In this document: in pieces, positions 47,549-55,999 of the stretch
Layout of the letters: each line of letters opens with the position of its first letter
Numbering within the stretch: position 1 is the stretch's first letter
Origin: Thermobaculum terrenum ATCC BAA-798
Lineage (GTDB): Bacteria > Chloroflexota > Chloroflexia > Thermobaculales > Thermobaculaceae
Length of the DNA stretch: 64,000 bases
Assembly (NCBI RefSeq): GCF_000025005.1
Contig: NC_013525.1
Span: forward strand, 744,001 to 808,000
Direction of reading: 5' to 3'
Program-made: the position numbers and the translations under genes
Notes under the pieces: generated by a model
What the model was told of the DNA's origin: nothing
Database searches by the model: none
The model's input: the letters and a program-made list of their open reading frames with translations, nothing else

Positions 47549-48199
47549 GTGAACGTTATCCTATTGGGACCTCAAGGATCTGGAAAGGGTACCCAGGCAG
47601 CCGAACTTGAAACAAGATTAGGCCTAAGACATATAGCTAGCGGTGACCTACTGAGAGAGGCTAGGGAGCTAGATACGCCGCTGGGAAGACTGGTAAAGAA
47701 ATACTATGATGCTGGTGAGCTCGTTCCAGATGATGTGGTTATAGAGCTCATAGTGCAGGAGATAAACAAGCACTTAAATGGGCAAGGAGTTGTCCTAGAT
47801 GGGTTCCCTAGGAATGTAACTCAAGCCCAAGCTTTGGATAAAGCCTTGGCCAGTAATGGGAGTCAGATAGACAAAGTTGTAGAATTAGTAGCTCCTCTCG
47901 AAGTAGTCAAGAAGAGACTTACAGGGAGGCTAATATGCAGGACTTGTGGAGCGGTCTACAACCTCGAAACTAAGCCTCCCAAGGTTCCGGGCAAGTGCGA
48001 TCTGGATGGAGGTGAGTTGTATCAACGTCCTGATGATACCCCGGAGGCTATAGAAAAAAGGCTACAGGTCTGGGCCAAGGAAAACGAGGGTTTGGTTAAT
48101 TACTATCAGTCACGGGGAATACTTTATAAGGTTGATGCTAACAAACCGGTTGAGCAGGTAACCCAGGATATAATGACGATCTTAAAACGTGACTTGTAG
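47549..48199 (+). CDS. adk: Adenylate kinase
   Basis: Adk interconverts ATP, ADP and AMP. The P-loop GPQGSGKGTQA and the NMP-binding region IASGDLLREA are at the N-terminus. LDGFPRNVTQA is conserved. The lid has a metal site (CRTCG then CDLDG, near residues 124-150) with aspartate in place of the fourth cysteine, a form common in Gram-positive enzymes. The frame is open 6 codons upstream; GTG 47549 with GGGGTTGGA upstream is the normal start. The protein has 216 residues. Confidence 0.95.
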   Translation: MNVILLGPQGSGKGTQAAELETRLGLRHIASGDLLREARELDTPLGRLVKKYYDAGELVPDDVVIELIVQEINKHLNGQGVVLDGFPRNVTQAQALDKALASNGSQIDKVVELVAPLEVVKKRLTGRLICRTCGAVYNLETKPPKVPGKCDLDGGELYQRPDDTPEAIEKRLQVWAKENEGLVNYYQSRGILYKVDANKPVEQVTQDIMTILKRDL

Positions 48200-48225
48200 A
48201 CATAAACTTACTTCTGGAAGGCGTT

Positions 48226-48972
48226 TTGGCTATAATACTTAAGTCCAAAAAAGAAATAGATAGGATGAGAAGGGCAGGTCTGGTGTTGAGGGATCTGTTT
48301 GACCTTCTCGTGCCTAAGATTAAGCCTGGCGTCACTACGGGAGAATTAGACGCATTTATAGAATCTTACATACGGAACCAAAACTGCAAACCTTCTTTCA
48401 AAAACCTTTATGGTTTTCCAGCTTCTGCATGTATAAGTATAAACGAAGAAGTTGTGCATGGCATACCTAGCAGCAGGCAGCTGCGTGAAGGTGACCTTGT
48501 AAAAATTGATGTTGGGGCTTTGTATGAAGGTTTTCATGCAGACGCATCCAGGACTTTCTGGGTAGGTCATGCGTCTGCAGCTGCTAAGAGGTTAGTGAGT
48601 GTAACAGCTAAGGCTCTAGATGCTGGCATAAGCAAAGCGGTCCCTGGTAACAGAGTAGGAGATATATCTTCTGCAATCCAAACAGTGGTGGAGTCTGAGG
48701 GTTTCTCCGTGGTTAGGGATTATGTGGGCCATGGAGTGGGCAGAAGCCTGCACGAGGATCCTCAGGTTCCAAACTTTGGTTTTCCCGGGCAGGGACCTAT
48801 TCTTCGTGTAGGGATGACTCTGGCAATAGAGCCGATGGTTAACGAGGGTACTCATGAGGTGATTCTTGCAGAAGATAAATGGACTGTTAAAACCAAGGAT
48901 GGTAAACTTTCAGCGCAGATAGAAGATACCGTTGCTATCACAGAAGACGGTCCTTTTATACTAACTAGGTAG
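48226..48972 (+). CDS. map: Methionine aminopeptidase, type I
   Basis: Map removes the N-terminal methionine of new proteins. The 248-residue enzyme has the metal ligands of the family: VKIDVGALYEGFHADASRTF (two aspartates, about residues 93 and 104), GHGVGRSLHEDPQVPNFG (histidine about 167), and glutamates in LAIEPMVNEG and QIEDTVAITEDG. It starts with TTG after GGAAGG. It follows adk by 26 bases and precedes infA by 20, the standard order in Gram-positive bacteria. Confidence 0.96.
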   Translation: MAIILKSKKEIDRMRRAGLVLRDLFDLLVPKIKPGVTTGELDAFIESYIRNQNCKPSFKNLYGFPASACISINEEVVHGIPSSRQLREGDLVKIDVGALYEGFHADASRTFWVGHASAAAKRLVSVTAKALDAGISKAVPGNRVGDISSAIQTVVESEGFSVVRDYVGHGVGRSLHEDPQVPNFGFPGQGPILRVGMTLAIEPMVNEGTHEVILAEDKWTVKTKDGKLSAQIEDTVAITEDGPFILTR

Positions 48973-48992
48973 GGTAGGAGAAGGAAAGCAGG

Positions 48993-49214
48993 TTGTCGAA
49001 AAAGAAAGACGTCATAGAGGTTGAGGGTAAGGTTGTAGAAGCCTTGCCCAATGCCATGTTCAAGGTACAACTGGATAATGGGCATGAGATACTGGCACAC
49101 GTATCAGGCAAGATACGCCTCAATTTCATACGTATCCTGCCTGGAGATCGTGTGCTTGTTGAGTTGTCCCCTTATGACCTTACCAGGGGCAGAATTACCT
49201 ATAGATATAGATAA
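48993..49214 (+). CDS. infA: Translation initiation factor IF-1
   Basis: IF-1 binds the ribosomal A site during initiation. The 73-residue OB-fold protein has [22 protein letters not shown], the central [44 protein letters not shown] (abbreviated) and the normal end. It begins with TTG 7-16 bases after a GGAGAAGGAAA site. rpmJ follows. Confidence 0.96.
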   Translation: MSKKKDVIEVEGKVVEALPNAMFKVQLDNGHEILAHVSGKIRLNFIRILPGDRVLVELSPYDLTRGRITYRYR

Positions 49215-49235
49215 CGTTGTAGGAGAGGTCTACTC

Positions 49236-49349
49236 ATGAAAGTTAGAGCTTCTGTAAAGGTACGTTGTGAGAAGTGTAAGATCATAAGAAGAAAAGGCGT
49301 TGTGCGTGTGATCTGTACTAATCCAAGGCATAAGCAAAGACAGGGTTAG
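49236..49349 (+). CDS. rpmJ: 50S ribosomal protein L36
   Basis: This 37-residue basic protein begins [20 protein letters not shown] and ends [11 protein letters not shown]. The zinc ligands C-x2-C, C and H (about residues 11, 14, 27, 32) show that it is the zinc-binding C+ form. An AGGAGAGG sequence lies 8 bases before the ATG. It occupies the usual place between infA and rpsM. Confidence 0.97.
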   Translation: MKVRASVKVRCEKCKIIRRKGVVRVICTNPRHKQRQG

Positions 49350-49361
49350 AAGGAGATATAA

Positions 49362-49736
49362 ATGGCGAGAATTGCTGGGGTCGATCTACCAAGAGACAAG
49401 AGAGTGGAGGTGGCTCTTACATATATCTATGGAATTGGACCTACGTCTAGTAAGAAGATCCTGGAAAAGACTGGCGTTAATCCAGATACCAGGGTCAAGG
49501 ATCTAACCGAGGATGAGGTTGCTCGTATTAGAGATGTAATAGAGCATGAATATGTGGTGGAGGGTGATCTCCGCCGAGAGGTGGCGCAGAATATAAGAAG
49601 GCTTATAGAGATAGGCTGCTATCGCGGTATAAGACATAGAAGGAATCTGCCTGTTCATGGGCAGAGAACACGTACTAATGCAAGGCAGAGAAGAGGTCCT
49701 CGTAAGACCGTTGGCGCACGTAAGAGCAAGAGGTAG
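49362..49736 (+). CDS. rpsM: 30S ribosomal protein S13
   Basis: S13 contacts the P-site tRNA and 50S bridge. The 124-residue protein begins [25 protein letters not shown] and contains the basic region [28 protein letters not shown] near residues 92-119. An AAGGAGATATA site precedes the ATG. It opens the alpha-operon part of the cluster. Confidence 0.97.
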   Translation: MARIAGVDLPRDKRVEVALTYIYGIGPTSSKKILEKTGVNPDTRVKDLTEDEVARIRDVIEHEYVVEGDLRREVAQNIRRLIEIGCYRGIRHRRNLPVHGQRTRTNARQRRGPRKTVGARKSKR

Positions 49737-49785
49737 TTTGCTGATATAGCTTGAACTAAAAAATTTTAGAGTAGTAGGAGTAAGG

Positions 49786-50190
49786 ATGTCTCAGGAGGCA
49801 AGAAGAAGAGCACAAGCAAGAGCAAGGCGAAGGGAACGCAGACAAGTTCCTCGCGGAAGAGCTCACATAGTATCCAGCTTTAACAACACTATTATTACTA
49901 TAACTGATCCCAGCGGGAACGTGTTGTGTTGGTCGAGCGCTGGAGCATCTGGTTTTAAGGGCTCCAGAAAAAGCACACCATATGCAGCACAAGTAGCCGC
50001 GGAAAATGCAGCCAGGAAGGCCATGGAGTATGGAATGCGACAAGTTGATGTGTTCGTTAAGGGGCCTGGGGCTGGCCGCGAAGCTGCAATTCGTTCTCTA
50101 CAGGCGGCTGGGCTTAACGTAATGTCTATTTCTGATGTTACGCCCATACCTCATAACGGTTGCCGTCCGCCTAAGAGCCGAAGAGTCTAG
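49786..50190 (+). CDS. rpsK: 30S ribosomal protein S11
   Basis: S11 forms the platform near the E site. The 134-residue protein shows [47 protein letters not shown] and the end [19 protein letters not shown]. Its ATG follows TAGGAG. Normally rpsD comes next; here only 102 bases separate it from rpoA. Confidence 0.97.
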   Translation: MSQEARRRAQARARRRERRQVPRGRAHIVSSFNNTIITITDPSGNVLCWSSAGASGFKGSRKSTPYAAQVAAENAARKAMEYGMRQVDVFVKGPGAGREAAIRSLQAAGLNVMSISDVTPIPHNGCRPPKSRRV

Positions 50191-50292
50191 TTATTTCTCG
50201 TTCTAGCTTAAAGGGAACTGGACGGCGTTATGCCCCAGTTCCTCAATTATTTGATATTTTTGAGAGTCCAAGCCCAGAGGAGGCTAGATTCA

Positions 50293-51333
50293 GTGATTGA
50301 ATTGACAACACCCAAGGTAGAATGCATAGGTATAGCTGATAACTACGGACGCTTCAGTATATCACCTCTAGCGCCTGGTTATGGTCTTACTATAGGCAAT
50401 GCGCTTAGAAGAGTATTGCTTAGCAGCTTGGAGGGTGCTGCTATCACCTCTGTACAGATAGAGGGTGCCAGGCATGAGTTCATGGCTTTGCCTGGTGTGA
50501 AGGAAGATGTAACCGACATTATATTGAACATAAAGCGTATTAGGGTCAGAAGTTATTCAGATAGACCAGTTACTTTGAGATTAGAGGCTACAGGACCTAA
50601 GGTTGTAACGGCTGCTGATATAAGGCCGCATGCAGACGTTGATATAGTTTCCCTTGACCAGCCTATAGCTACCTTAGATTCTGAGGATGCTACCTTGAGC
50701 ATGCAACTTACCGTGCAAAAAGGTAGAGGATATGTACCTGCTGAGTCGCAGGACTTCTTTGAGATCGGACGCATTCCAGTCGATGCTATATACAGTCCTG
50801 TGACAAAGGTCAATTATGTCGTTGAGCGCACAAGAGTTGGGCAGCGTACTGATTACGACAACCTAATAATTGAAATCTGGACGGATGGTACCATTGCCCC
50901 TGGTGAGGCTCTTAGTCAGGCGGCATCGATATTGGTAGGGCAGTTCCAGATTATAGCTGCCTATGCTAACGCTGAGACCAGCTTTGGTATCGAGCTACCA
51001 ACAGAGACCATGTCGGTGCCTGAGGTAGACAACAGGAGTATTGATGAGCTAGGTCTCAGTGCCAGGACTTTGAACTCCTTGAAGCGTGCCCACATTACGA
51101 CTGTAGGGCAAGTACTTAGTAAGACCAAGGATGACTTGCTCAGCATAAGAAACTTTGGAGACAAATCGCTTCATGAGCTTGAAGCCAAGCTCAAAGAGTT
51201 TGGATATTTGCCATCTGATCTCCCAGAGGGTGCAATAGAGAACGCTCCGGACGATCAACCCATAGGGGTACTGGCTCGATCTTCTAGTGACGCAGTGTCA
51301 GTTTCAACTTCTAATATGGAGGGAGAAAGTTAA
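50293..51333 (+). CDS. rpoA: DNA-directed RNA polymerase subunit alpha
   Basis: Alpha dimerises to start RNA polymerase assembly and contacts promoter UP elements. The N-terminal domain has LAPGYGLTIGNALRRVLLSSLEGAAI, and the C-terminal DNA-binding domain has LSARTLNSLKRAHITTVGQVL and KDDLLSIRNFGDKSLHELEAKL. The frame is open from ATG 50230, but GTG 50293 has GAGGAGG 9 bases upstream and gives the typical N-terminus IELTTPKVECIG, so it is preferred (346 residues). A short Ser-rich tail follows the C-terminal domain. Confidence 0.95.
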   Translation: MIELTTPKVECIGIADNYGRFSISPLAPGYGLTIGNALRRVLLSSLEGAAITSVQIEGARHEFMALPGVKEDVTDIILNIKRIRVRSYSDRPVTLRLEATGPKVVTAADIRPHADVDIVSLDQPIATLDSEDATLSMQLTVQKGRGYVPAESQDFFEIGRIPVDAIYSPVTKVNYVVERTRVGQRTDYDNLIIEIWTDGTIAPGEALSQAASILVGQFQIIAAYANAETSFGIELPTETMSVPEVDNRSIDELGLSARTLNSLKRAHITTVGQVLSKTKDDLLSIRNFGDKSLHELEAKLKEFGYLPSDLPEGAIENAPDDQPIGVLARSSSDAVSVSTSNMEGES

Positions 51334-51335
51334 CC

Positions 51336-51692
51336 ATGAGACATAGAGTAGCAGGGTCTCAGAAATTTGGCCGTAGACCCGATGAACGTGCCGCAATGCT
51401 AAAAAATCTTACTGTGTCCCTTATCAAGCACGATAAGGTACGCACCACACTTGCTAAAGCTCAGGCTGTCAGACGTATAGTCGAGCCTTTGATCACGCTT
51501 AGCTTGGAAGATACGCCTCATAATCGGCGTCTTGCTGAGTCAAGACTTGGCGACAGAATAGCTGTTGCTAAGCTGTTTGATGACATAGGACCTAGAATGA
51601 GTGGAAGGAATGGGGGCTATACACGCATCTATAAGCTTGGCAACCGCCAAGGAGATGGTGCTCCCATGGCGGTTATCGAGATAATAGAATAA
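51336..51692 (+). CDS. rplQ: 50S ribosomal protein L17
   Basis: L17 lies near the tunnel exit. The 118-residue protein begins RHRVAGSQKFGRRPDERAAMLKNLTVSLIKHDKVRTTLAKAQ and has the typical ending NRQGDGAPMAVIEIIE. It starts 2 bases after rpoA, so translation is probably coupled. Confidence 0.96.
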   Translation: MRHRVAGSQKFGRRPDERAAMLKNLTVSLIKHDKVRTTLAKAQAVRRIVEPLITLSLEDTPHNRRLAESRLGDRIAVAKLFDDIGPRMSGRNGGYTRIYKLGNRQGDGAPMAVIEIIE

Positions 51693-51719
51693 AAGTGTTT
51701 TGTAGAAAAAGGGATCCCT

Positions 51720-52442
51720 TTGAGCACCTGGAAATTAGTAATAAGCTATAAGGGGGAATATTTCTCAGGATCACAAATACAGCCTGGTAAACGTACGGTT
51801 CAGGAAGAGCTGGAAAATGCCTGGGAAAAGGTAACAGGTTCCAGGTGTAGGGCTGTACTCGCAGGCCGTACTGATGCAGGCGTAAGTGCTCTAGGCCAGG
51901 TAGCTACTATAAAAGCGGATTGGCCTGGTACTCCAGAAGAGCTGTTAGAAAAACTAAGGAAATACTTGACTCAAGGTATAGAGATCCGAAAGGTTGAGAG
52001 GGTCTCGGATAATTTTGATGCTCGGAAATCGGCAATCTGGAGAAGGTACAGATACGTTTTTTCAAAAGATGAGATAGCACGTTTTGGTTTTATATCCGTT
52101 GAAAGCATGAGGCAGGCAGCTAGGGCCTTGGTGGGAGAGAAAGATTTTGCTGCTTTTGCTTCCCAGAGCGAATTGGGGCCGCGTGGGACCGTGAGGCGAA
52201 TACTTGATATAAATGTAATCTGGGATAAGGCGGCTAATAACCTATGTATTGAAATTGTTGCTGATGCTTTCCTTCGCCAGATGGTCAGAAGGATTGTGAG
52301 CGCACTAATATGGGTCGGAACTGGTAAAATAGAGGTCGTTGAGTTATTAAGGGCCGTTGAGATCAAGGCTAGACAGCTACTTCCGGGGCCAGCCCCGGCA
52401 AAGAACTTAACACTAGTTGAAGTAGGTTACGGAGAATGCTGA
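51720..52442 (+). CDS. truA: tRNA pseudouridine(38-40) synthase
   Basis: TruA makes pseudouridine at positions 38-40 of the tRNA anticodon arm. The N-terminal [23 protein letters not shown] is family-typical, and the catalytic aspartate lies in [15 protein letters not shown] (about residues 45-59). YRYVFSK and [21 protein letters not shown] complete the signature. The protein has 240 residues. The TTG start follows AAAAGGGA. It sits between rplQ and rplM, the standard Gram-positive position. Confidence 0.95.
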   Translation: MSTWKLVISYKGEYFSGSQIQPGKRTVQEELENAWEKVTGSRCRAVLAGRTDAGVSALGQVATIKADWPGTPEELLEKLRKYLTQGIEIRKVERVSDNFDARKSAIWRRYRYVFSKDEIARFGFISVESMRQAARALVGEKDFAAFASQSELGPRGTVRRILDINVIWDKAANNLCIEIVADAFLRQMVRRIVSALIWVGTGKIEVVELLRAVEIKARQLLPGPAPAKNLTLVEVGYGEC

Positions 52443-52444
52443 GC

Positions 52445-52885
52445 ATGAAGACTTATACACCTAAGGCTAATGATTACACTAGGGATTGGTGGCTAATAGA
52501 TGCTACTGGTCAGAACCTGGGTAGATTAGCGTCTGAGATAGCCCGCTTGTTAATGGGCAAGCATAAGCCTGTGTACACTCCTTTCCTTGATACCGGCGAC
52601 TTTGTAATTGTAGTCAATGCCGATAAGATATCCGTTACCGGTAAGAAGCTACAACAAAAGGTCTACTACAGACATAGTGGCTATCCAGGAGGGATAAAGG
52701 CAACTACCTTGGAAGCCATGCTTGCTAAGCACCCTACCAGGGCGCTTGAGCTTGCTGTTAAAGGAATGCTACCTAAGAATAGAAGGGGTAGAGACCTATT
52801 TAGAAAGCTCAAAGTATATGCTGGACCTGAGCATCCTCACGCTGCTCAACAGCCAAAAGAATACAAAATCACTAATCTGAAGTAG
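52445..52885 (+). CDS. rplM: 50S ribosomal protein L13
   Basis: L13 is an early assembly protein. The 146-residue protein begins [30 protein letters not shown] and has the signature [25 protein letters not shown] near residues 110-135. An ATG three codons upstream (52436) is possible, but GGAGA lies 9 bases before ATG 52445 and touches the earlier one, so the later start is preferred. It is 2 bases from truA. Confidence 0.95.
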   Translation: MKTYTPKANDYTRDWWLIDATGQNLGRLASEIARLLMGKHKPVYTPFLDTGDFVIVVNADKISVTGKKLQQKVYYRHSGYPGGIKATTLEAMLAKHPTRALELAVKGMLPKNRRGRDLFRKLKVYAGPEHPHAAQQPKEYKITNLK

Positions 52886-52902
52886 ATTGGACGGAGGGCA
52901 GA

Positions 52903-53307
52903 TTGACTAACACAGCAGTAAGATATTACTACGGAACAGGTAGAAGAAAGACCTCTGTTGCCCGAGTACGTCTTTATCCGGGTACCGGCCAGATAATAGT
53001 CAACGATAAATCTGCCGAGGAATACTTTGGCGGGAGAGATGCTTATCGAGTTGCTCTAGAGCAGCCCTTCCGTGTTACCGGTACTCAGGGCAGGTTTAAC
53101 GTGGTGGCTAAGGTCGAGGGGGGAGGTGTAACTGGGCAGGCTGAGGCAGTACGCCATGGTATTGCCAGGGCTTTGCTTGCATTTGATGAGAACCTGCGTC
53201 AGTCCCTCAAGCAGGCAGGATTATTGACAAGGGATCCGAGAGTCAAAGAGCGCAAGAAGGTGGGACTTAAGAGAGCTCGCAAGGCTCCACAGTACACTAA
53301 GCGATAA
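52903..53307 (+). CDS. rpsI: 30S ribosomal protein S9
   Basis: S9 touches the P-site tRNA with its C-terminal tail. The 134-residue protein has [26 protein letters not shown] at the start, [20 protein letters not shown] in the middle and ends [17 protein letters not shown], with the conserved K-R tail. The TTG start follows GGAGGGCAGA. It is the last gene of the super-cluster. Confidence 0.97.
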   Translation: MTNTAVRYYYGTGRRKTSVARVRLYPGTGQIIVNDKSAEEYFGGRDAYRVALEQPFRVTGTQGRFNVVAKVEGGGVTGQAEAVRHGIARALLAFDENLRQSLKQAGLLTRDPRVKERKKVGLKRARKAPQYTKR

Positions 53308-53354
53308 TATCCTGTAGGCTGATTTTGCCTTTCTATCTTGCCATCTTGAAGAGA

Positions 53355-53402
53355 ATAGTTCAGGGAGAGGGTGATAATTAACCATCTCTCCCTGAACTAT
53401 TT
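53355..53402. terminator. Terminator after rpsI
   Basis: ATAGTTCAGGGAGAG (53355-53369) pairs with CTCTCCCTGAACTAT (53386-53400) around a loop with a few more pairs, and TTTTGTTATTT follows on the plus strand. It also ends just beyond the DsbA-like gene on the minus strand, so it can serve both. Confidence 0.85.
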
Positions 53403-53404
53403 TG

Positions 53405-54064
53405 TTATTTGCTGATTTCGAATAGCAATCTATAGATCTCATCACAGTTGGAGCCTATACAGGGAGGCGGATTCAAACCTACTATCCTATCTCTATCCCA
53501 AGTAATGGATGCTGCCGCCGGATTGTACAAATGCTTACCGTTCGGGAGTACAAATGAATGGCTGCCCTGGGGATCCAACTTTTCCCGTCCCTGTTCGTAA
53601 TCCTGTTTTACAGCCTCGAGGGATTCCTCGGAATCCATATATTTCCTGAAGCGGTCTAGATCTAACCCTACCCTACTTGCGATACTTAGCAATACATCTA
53701 CTTTAGAGATATCCATCCCGTCTTGAAAGAGAGCTCTACGCACTTGCAGGTCAAATTCCAGGAACTTGTCATATGACTGTAATAGGGCAGCTTTACCTGC
53801 TCTGAAAACAGGGATGGCTGTATTAGGGAAAGTGTTGTCTCTGTACAAACCAAATACAGCTCTGCGATCATGAACTGCAGCTACCCACCATTCGGCCTCT
53901 AGAGATTCCCTGGATGTGGGGACTCCATTGACCCACTCTAAGGGTAGTGCTTTTATCTCAAGCTTTACACTGTTTTTGTACTCTTTTATAAGAGGGTCTA
54001 TCCTTACCCTTGCTACATACGCCCAGGGACATATGTAGTCGGCCCAGAACTCGAGCGTGGCCAT
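53405..54064 (-). CDS. DsbA-fold protein of the FrnE/HCCA-isomerase group, second active-site cysteine missing
   Basis: The 219-residue protein fits the DsbA-like thioredoxin-fold family. The N-terminus LEFWADYICPWAYVARVRI matches the FrnE start, but the usual CPWC/CxxC reads CPWA: only the first cysteine (about residue 12) is present. The helical insertion and the end of the fold (GSHSFVLPNGKHLYNPAA, about residues 168-185) are normal; two cysteines lie near the C-terminus (CIGSNC). Without the second cysteine, disulfide oxidation by the classical mechanism is unlikely; glutathione-type or isomerase-like activity, as in HCCA isomerases, is possible. It is the last gene of the acuC-NTase-prfB operon, 20 bases after prfB. 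Confidence 0.75.
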   Translation of the reverse strand: MATLEFWADYICPWAYVARVRIDPLIKEYKNSVKLEIKALPLEWVNGVPTSRESLEAEWWVAAVHDRRAVFGLYRDNTFPNTAIPVFRAGKAALLQSYDKFLEFDLQVRRALFQDGMDISKVDVLLSIASRVGLDLDRFRKYMDSEESLEAVKQDYEQGREKLDPQGSHSFVLPNGKHLYNPAAASITWDRDRIVGLNPPPCIGSNCDEIYRLLFEISK

Positions 54065-54084
54065 GATGTTCCTCCCAGCATTTA

Positions 54085-55204
54085 CTATACTCTTGCCGAG
54101 TCTCCTGCAGCTAGTGTTTGGCTCAGGTAGGCTTCGATAAATGGATCAATTTCTCCATCCAGCACGGACTCTACATCTGAGACCTCATAGCCAGTACGGT
54201 GATCTTTGACCATTGTGTACGGATGGAGGACATAAGACCTTATTTGAGATCCCCATCCTGTTGCGATGTGTTCTCCCTTAAGCCTAGCTTGTTCCTCGGC
54301 TTGCCTTCTCAGCTCTAACTCGAGTAGCCGAGCTCTAAGGATCTTTAGTGCTGTCTCCTTGTTCTGGAACTGAGAGCGCTCATTCTGGCAGGTTACTACT
54401 ATACCTGTCGGGATGTGTGTGATCCTCACCGCAGATGACGTCTTGTTTACGTGCTGTCCTCCTGCGCTCGAGGCCCTATAAGTATCGATTTTCAGGTCTT
54501 CCTCTCTTATCTGGACTTCGGGAGTTTCCTCAACGTCGGGAAGAACCTCTACAAGGGCAAAGCTTGTATGCCTTCTATGGGCTTGATCAAAAGGTGATAG
54601 TCTTACCAGACGATGCTGTCCAGCTTCGGCTTTGGCATAACCATAGGCATATTTGCCTTTGATCTCTATAGTGGCAGACTTATAGCCTGCCTCCTCGCCT
54701 TCTATGCTGCTGACCAGCTCGGCTTGCCAACCTCTTCTTTGTGCCCATCGGAGATACATTCTGACCAGCATGGAGGCCCAATCCTGAGCATCTATACCAC
54801 CTTCTCGAGCATGAATAGCTATGATTGCATCCTCCTGGTCATAACTTCCGGAAAGAAGTAGTTCTAATTCAAGGTGGTTTAGCTGGTTTTCCAGGGCACG
54901 AATCTGTGAAGCAGCTTCATGAAAATCCGAAGCTGAATCTTCTTCGTATGCTAAATCCAGTAATACTTCTGCATCCTCCAGCCGACGCTCTATCTTGCTC
55001 CATACTTCAAGCTGATCTTTAAGATCATTCAGGTTTTTCATCACTTTCTGAGCTTCGGCAGGATCTGCCCATAGCTCGCTGCTGGCGGCTCGTTGCTCCA
55101 ATTTTTCTATCTCTAAACGCTTATTCTCCAGGTCAAAGATGCTCCTTGAAGGTGGATATCCTTTCCCTGAGGTTATCTATCTTGTCCTTCAACTCTTCGT
55201 ACAT
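54085..55204 (-). CDS. prfB: Peptide chain release factor 2, with +1 programmed frameshift
   Basis: RF2 ends translation at UGA and UAA. The reading frame starts at ATG 55204 (GGAGGTGAAAGCAA upstream), runs 23 codons to an in-frame TGA at 55135-55133, and continues in the +1 frame from 55134 to the stop at 54085, giving about 372 residues. The codon-recognition motif is RLSPFDQAHRRHTSFA and the catalytic motif SSAGGQHVNKTSSAVRI; both are intact. The frame shift is the well-known self-regulation of prfB: when RF2 is scarce the ribosome shifts at CTT-TGA. It lies 15 bases after the nucleotidyltransferase gene. Confidence 0.96.
55132..55147 (-). promoter_or_regulatory. prfB programmed +1 frameshift site
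   Basis: On the minus strand the sequence is AAGGAG-CAT-CTT-TGA-C. AAGGAG acts as an internal Shine-Dalgarno 3 bases before the CTT slip codon, and TGA is followed by C, which weakens termination. Reading shifts from CTT to TTT and continues GAC CTG GAG. The spacing equals that of E. coli prfB. Confidence 0.92.
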
Positions 55205-55219
55205 TTGCTTTCACCTCCG

Positions 55220-55984
55220 TTAATTGGTCTTACTACACTTAGCAATCGTACAGGCGTAGTCAACTACCTCTTTCTGTCTTGGGCTCAGCATCTTGTAGAC
55301 CTCTTGTGCAGCAATATAGTACATGTCCAATGCTGCCTGACAACTTTCTGTGAGGACTACACCATCACAGAGTAGAGCCTGCTTCATAGCTTGGGAGAAT
55401 TTATGTCCCATAATGTTAGAGATCTTATCCCAGACCTCATTCTCGCTTCGATATAGAATCTTTTTTTGTACTGCCAGTATGACAGGGATTCTCAGTGCTA
55501 GCACTGATCTCTGAGCTGCTGCATTAGTCCAATTATGTTTATCCATGCTAACAACAAGCTTAACTACTTCTTCAGCGAGTCCAGTGATCTCGTCCGCTAC
55601 GTATCTGTCTATCCTCTTTGGATCTATCTCTTCCCAAGTCCATTCTAGTGCATGCCTCTTGATTTGGTCAGCAATCCCGCTGGGGTCGTATAATATGACT
55701 GCATCCCTCCATGCGGGTACGGTATAGACTGCTCGTTCAGGAGCATGGAATGCCAGGTATTCATCTTCCATCTTGTGCCAGGAGATGGAAACTAATCTGT
55801 TGTCTATGATTCTAAGGGTGTATCCTGGCCCTTCTCCCAGCGCATAGATGTCGATATCTGATCTGCTATCTGCATCTCCCCTGGCATTACTTCCTAGAAG
55901 GATCACCGCTGCAGCACCTTGTGCTGCTAATTCTCCGGATAGTCTTATGACCAGCTCGTTTACCTGCTCTTTGTTGCCTTCCAT
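55220..55984 (-). CDS. Nucleotidyltransferase-domain protein
   Basis: The motif GSNARGDADSRSDIDI near residues 32-47 is the GSx(R)G...DxD core of the DNA polymerase beta-type nucleotidyltransferases, with the two metal-binding aspartates. The rest of the 254-residue protein is largely helical and includes KLVVSMDKHNWTNAAAQRSV. Aminoglycoside nucleotidyltransferases and MNT toxins/antitoxins share this core, but I see no HEPN partner, and neither substrate nor acceptor can be told. It follows the deacetylase gene by 15 bases and precedes prfB by 15. Confidence 0.75.
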   Translation of the reverse strand: MEGNKEQVNELVIRLSGELAAQGAAAVILLGSNARGDADSRSDIDIYALGEGPGYTLRIIDNRLVSISWHKMEDEYLAFHAPERAVYTVPAWRDAVILYDPSGIADQIKRHALEWTWEEIDPKRIDRYVADEITGLAEEVVKLVVSMDKHNWTNAAAQRSVLALRIPVILAVQKKILYRSENEVWDKISNIMGHKFSQAMKQALLCDGVVLTESCQAALDMYYIAAQEVYKMLSPRQKEVVDYACTIAKCSKTN

Positions 55985-55999
55985 ATTTCTTAACCTAAT

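Noticed and set aside
50191-50292. Possible short or broken rpsD
   Set aside because: All frames of the 102 bases were considered; none resembles S4, and the only open frame is the upstream extension of rpoA.
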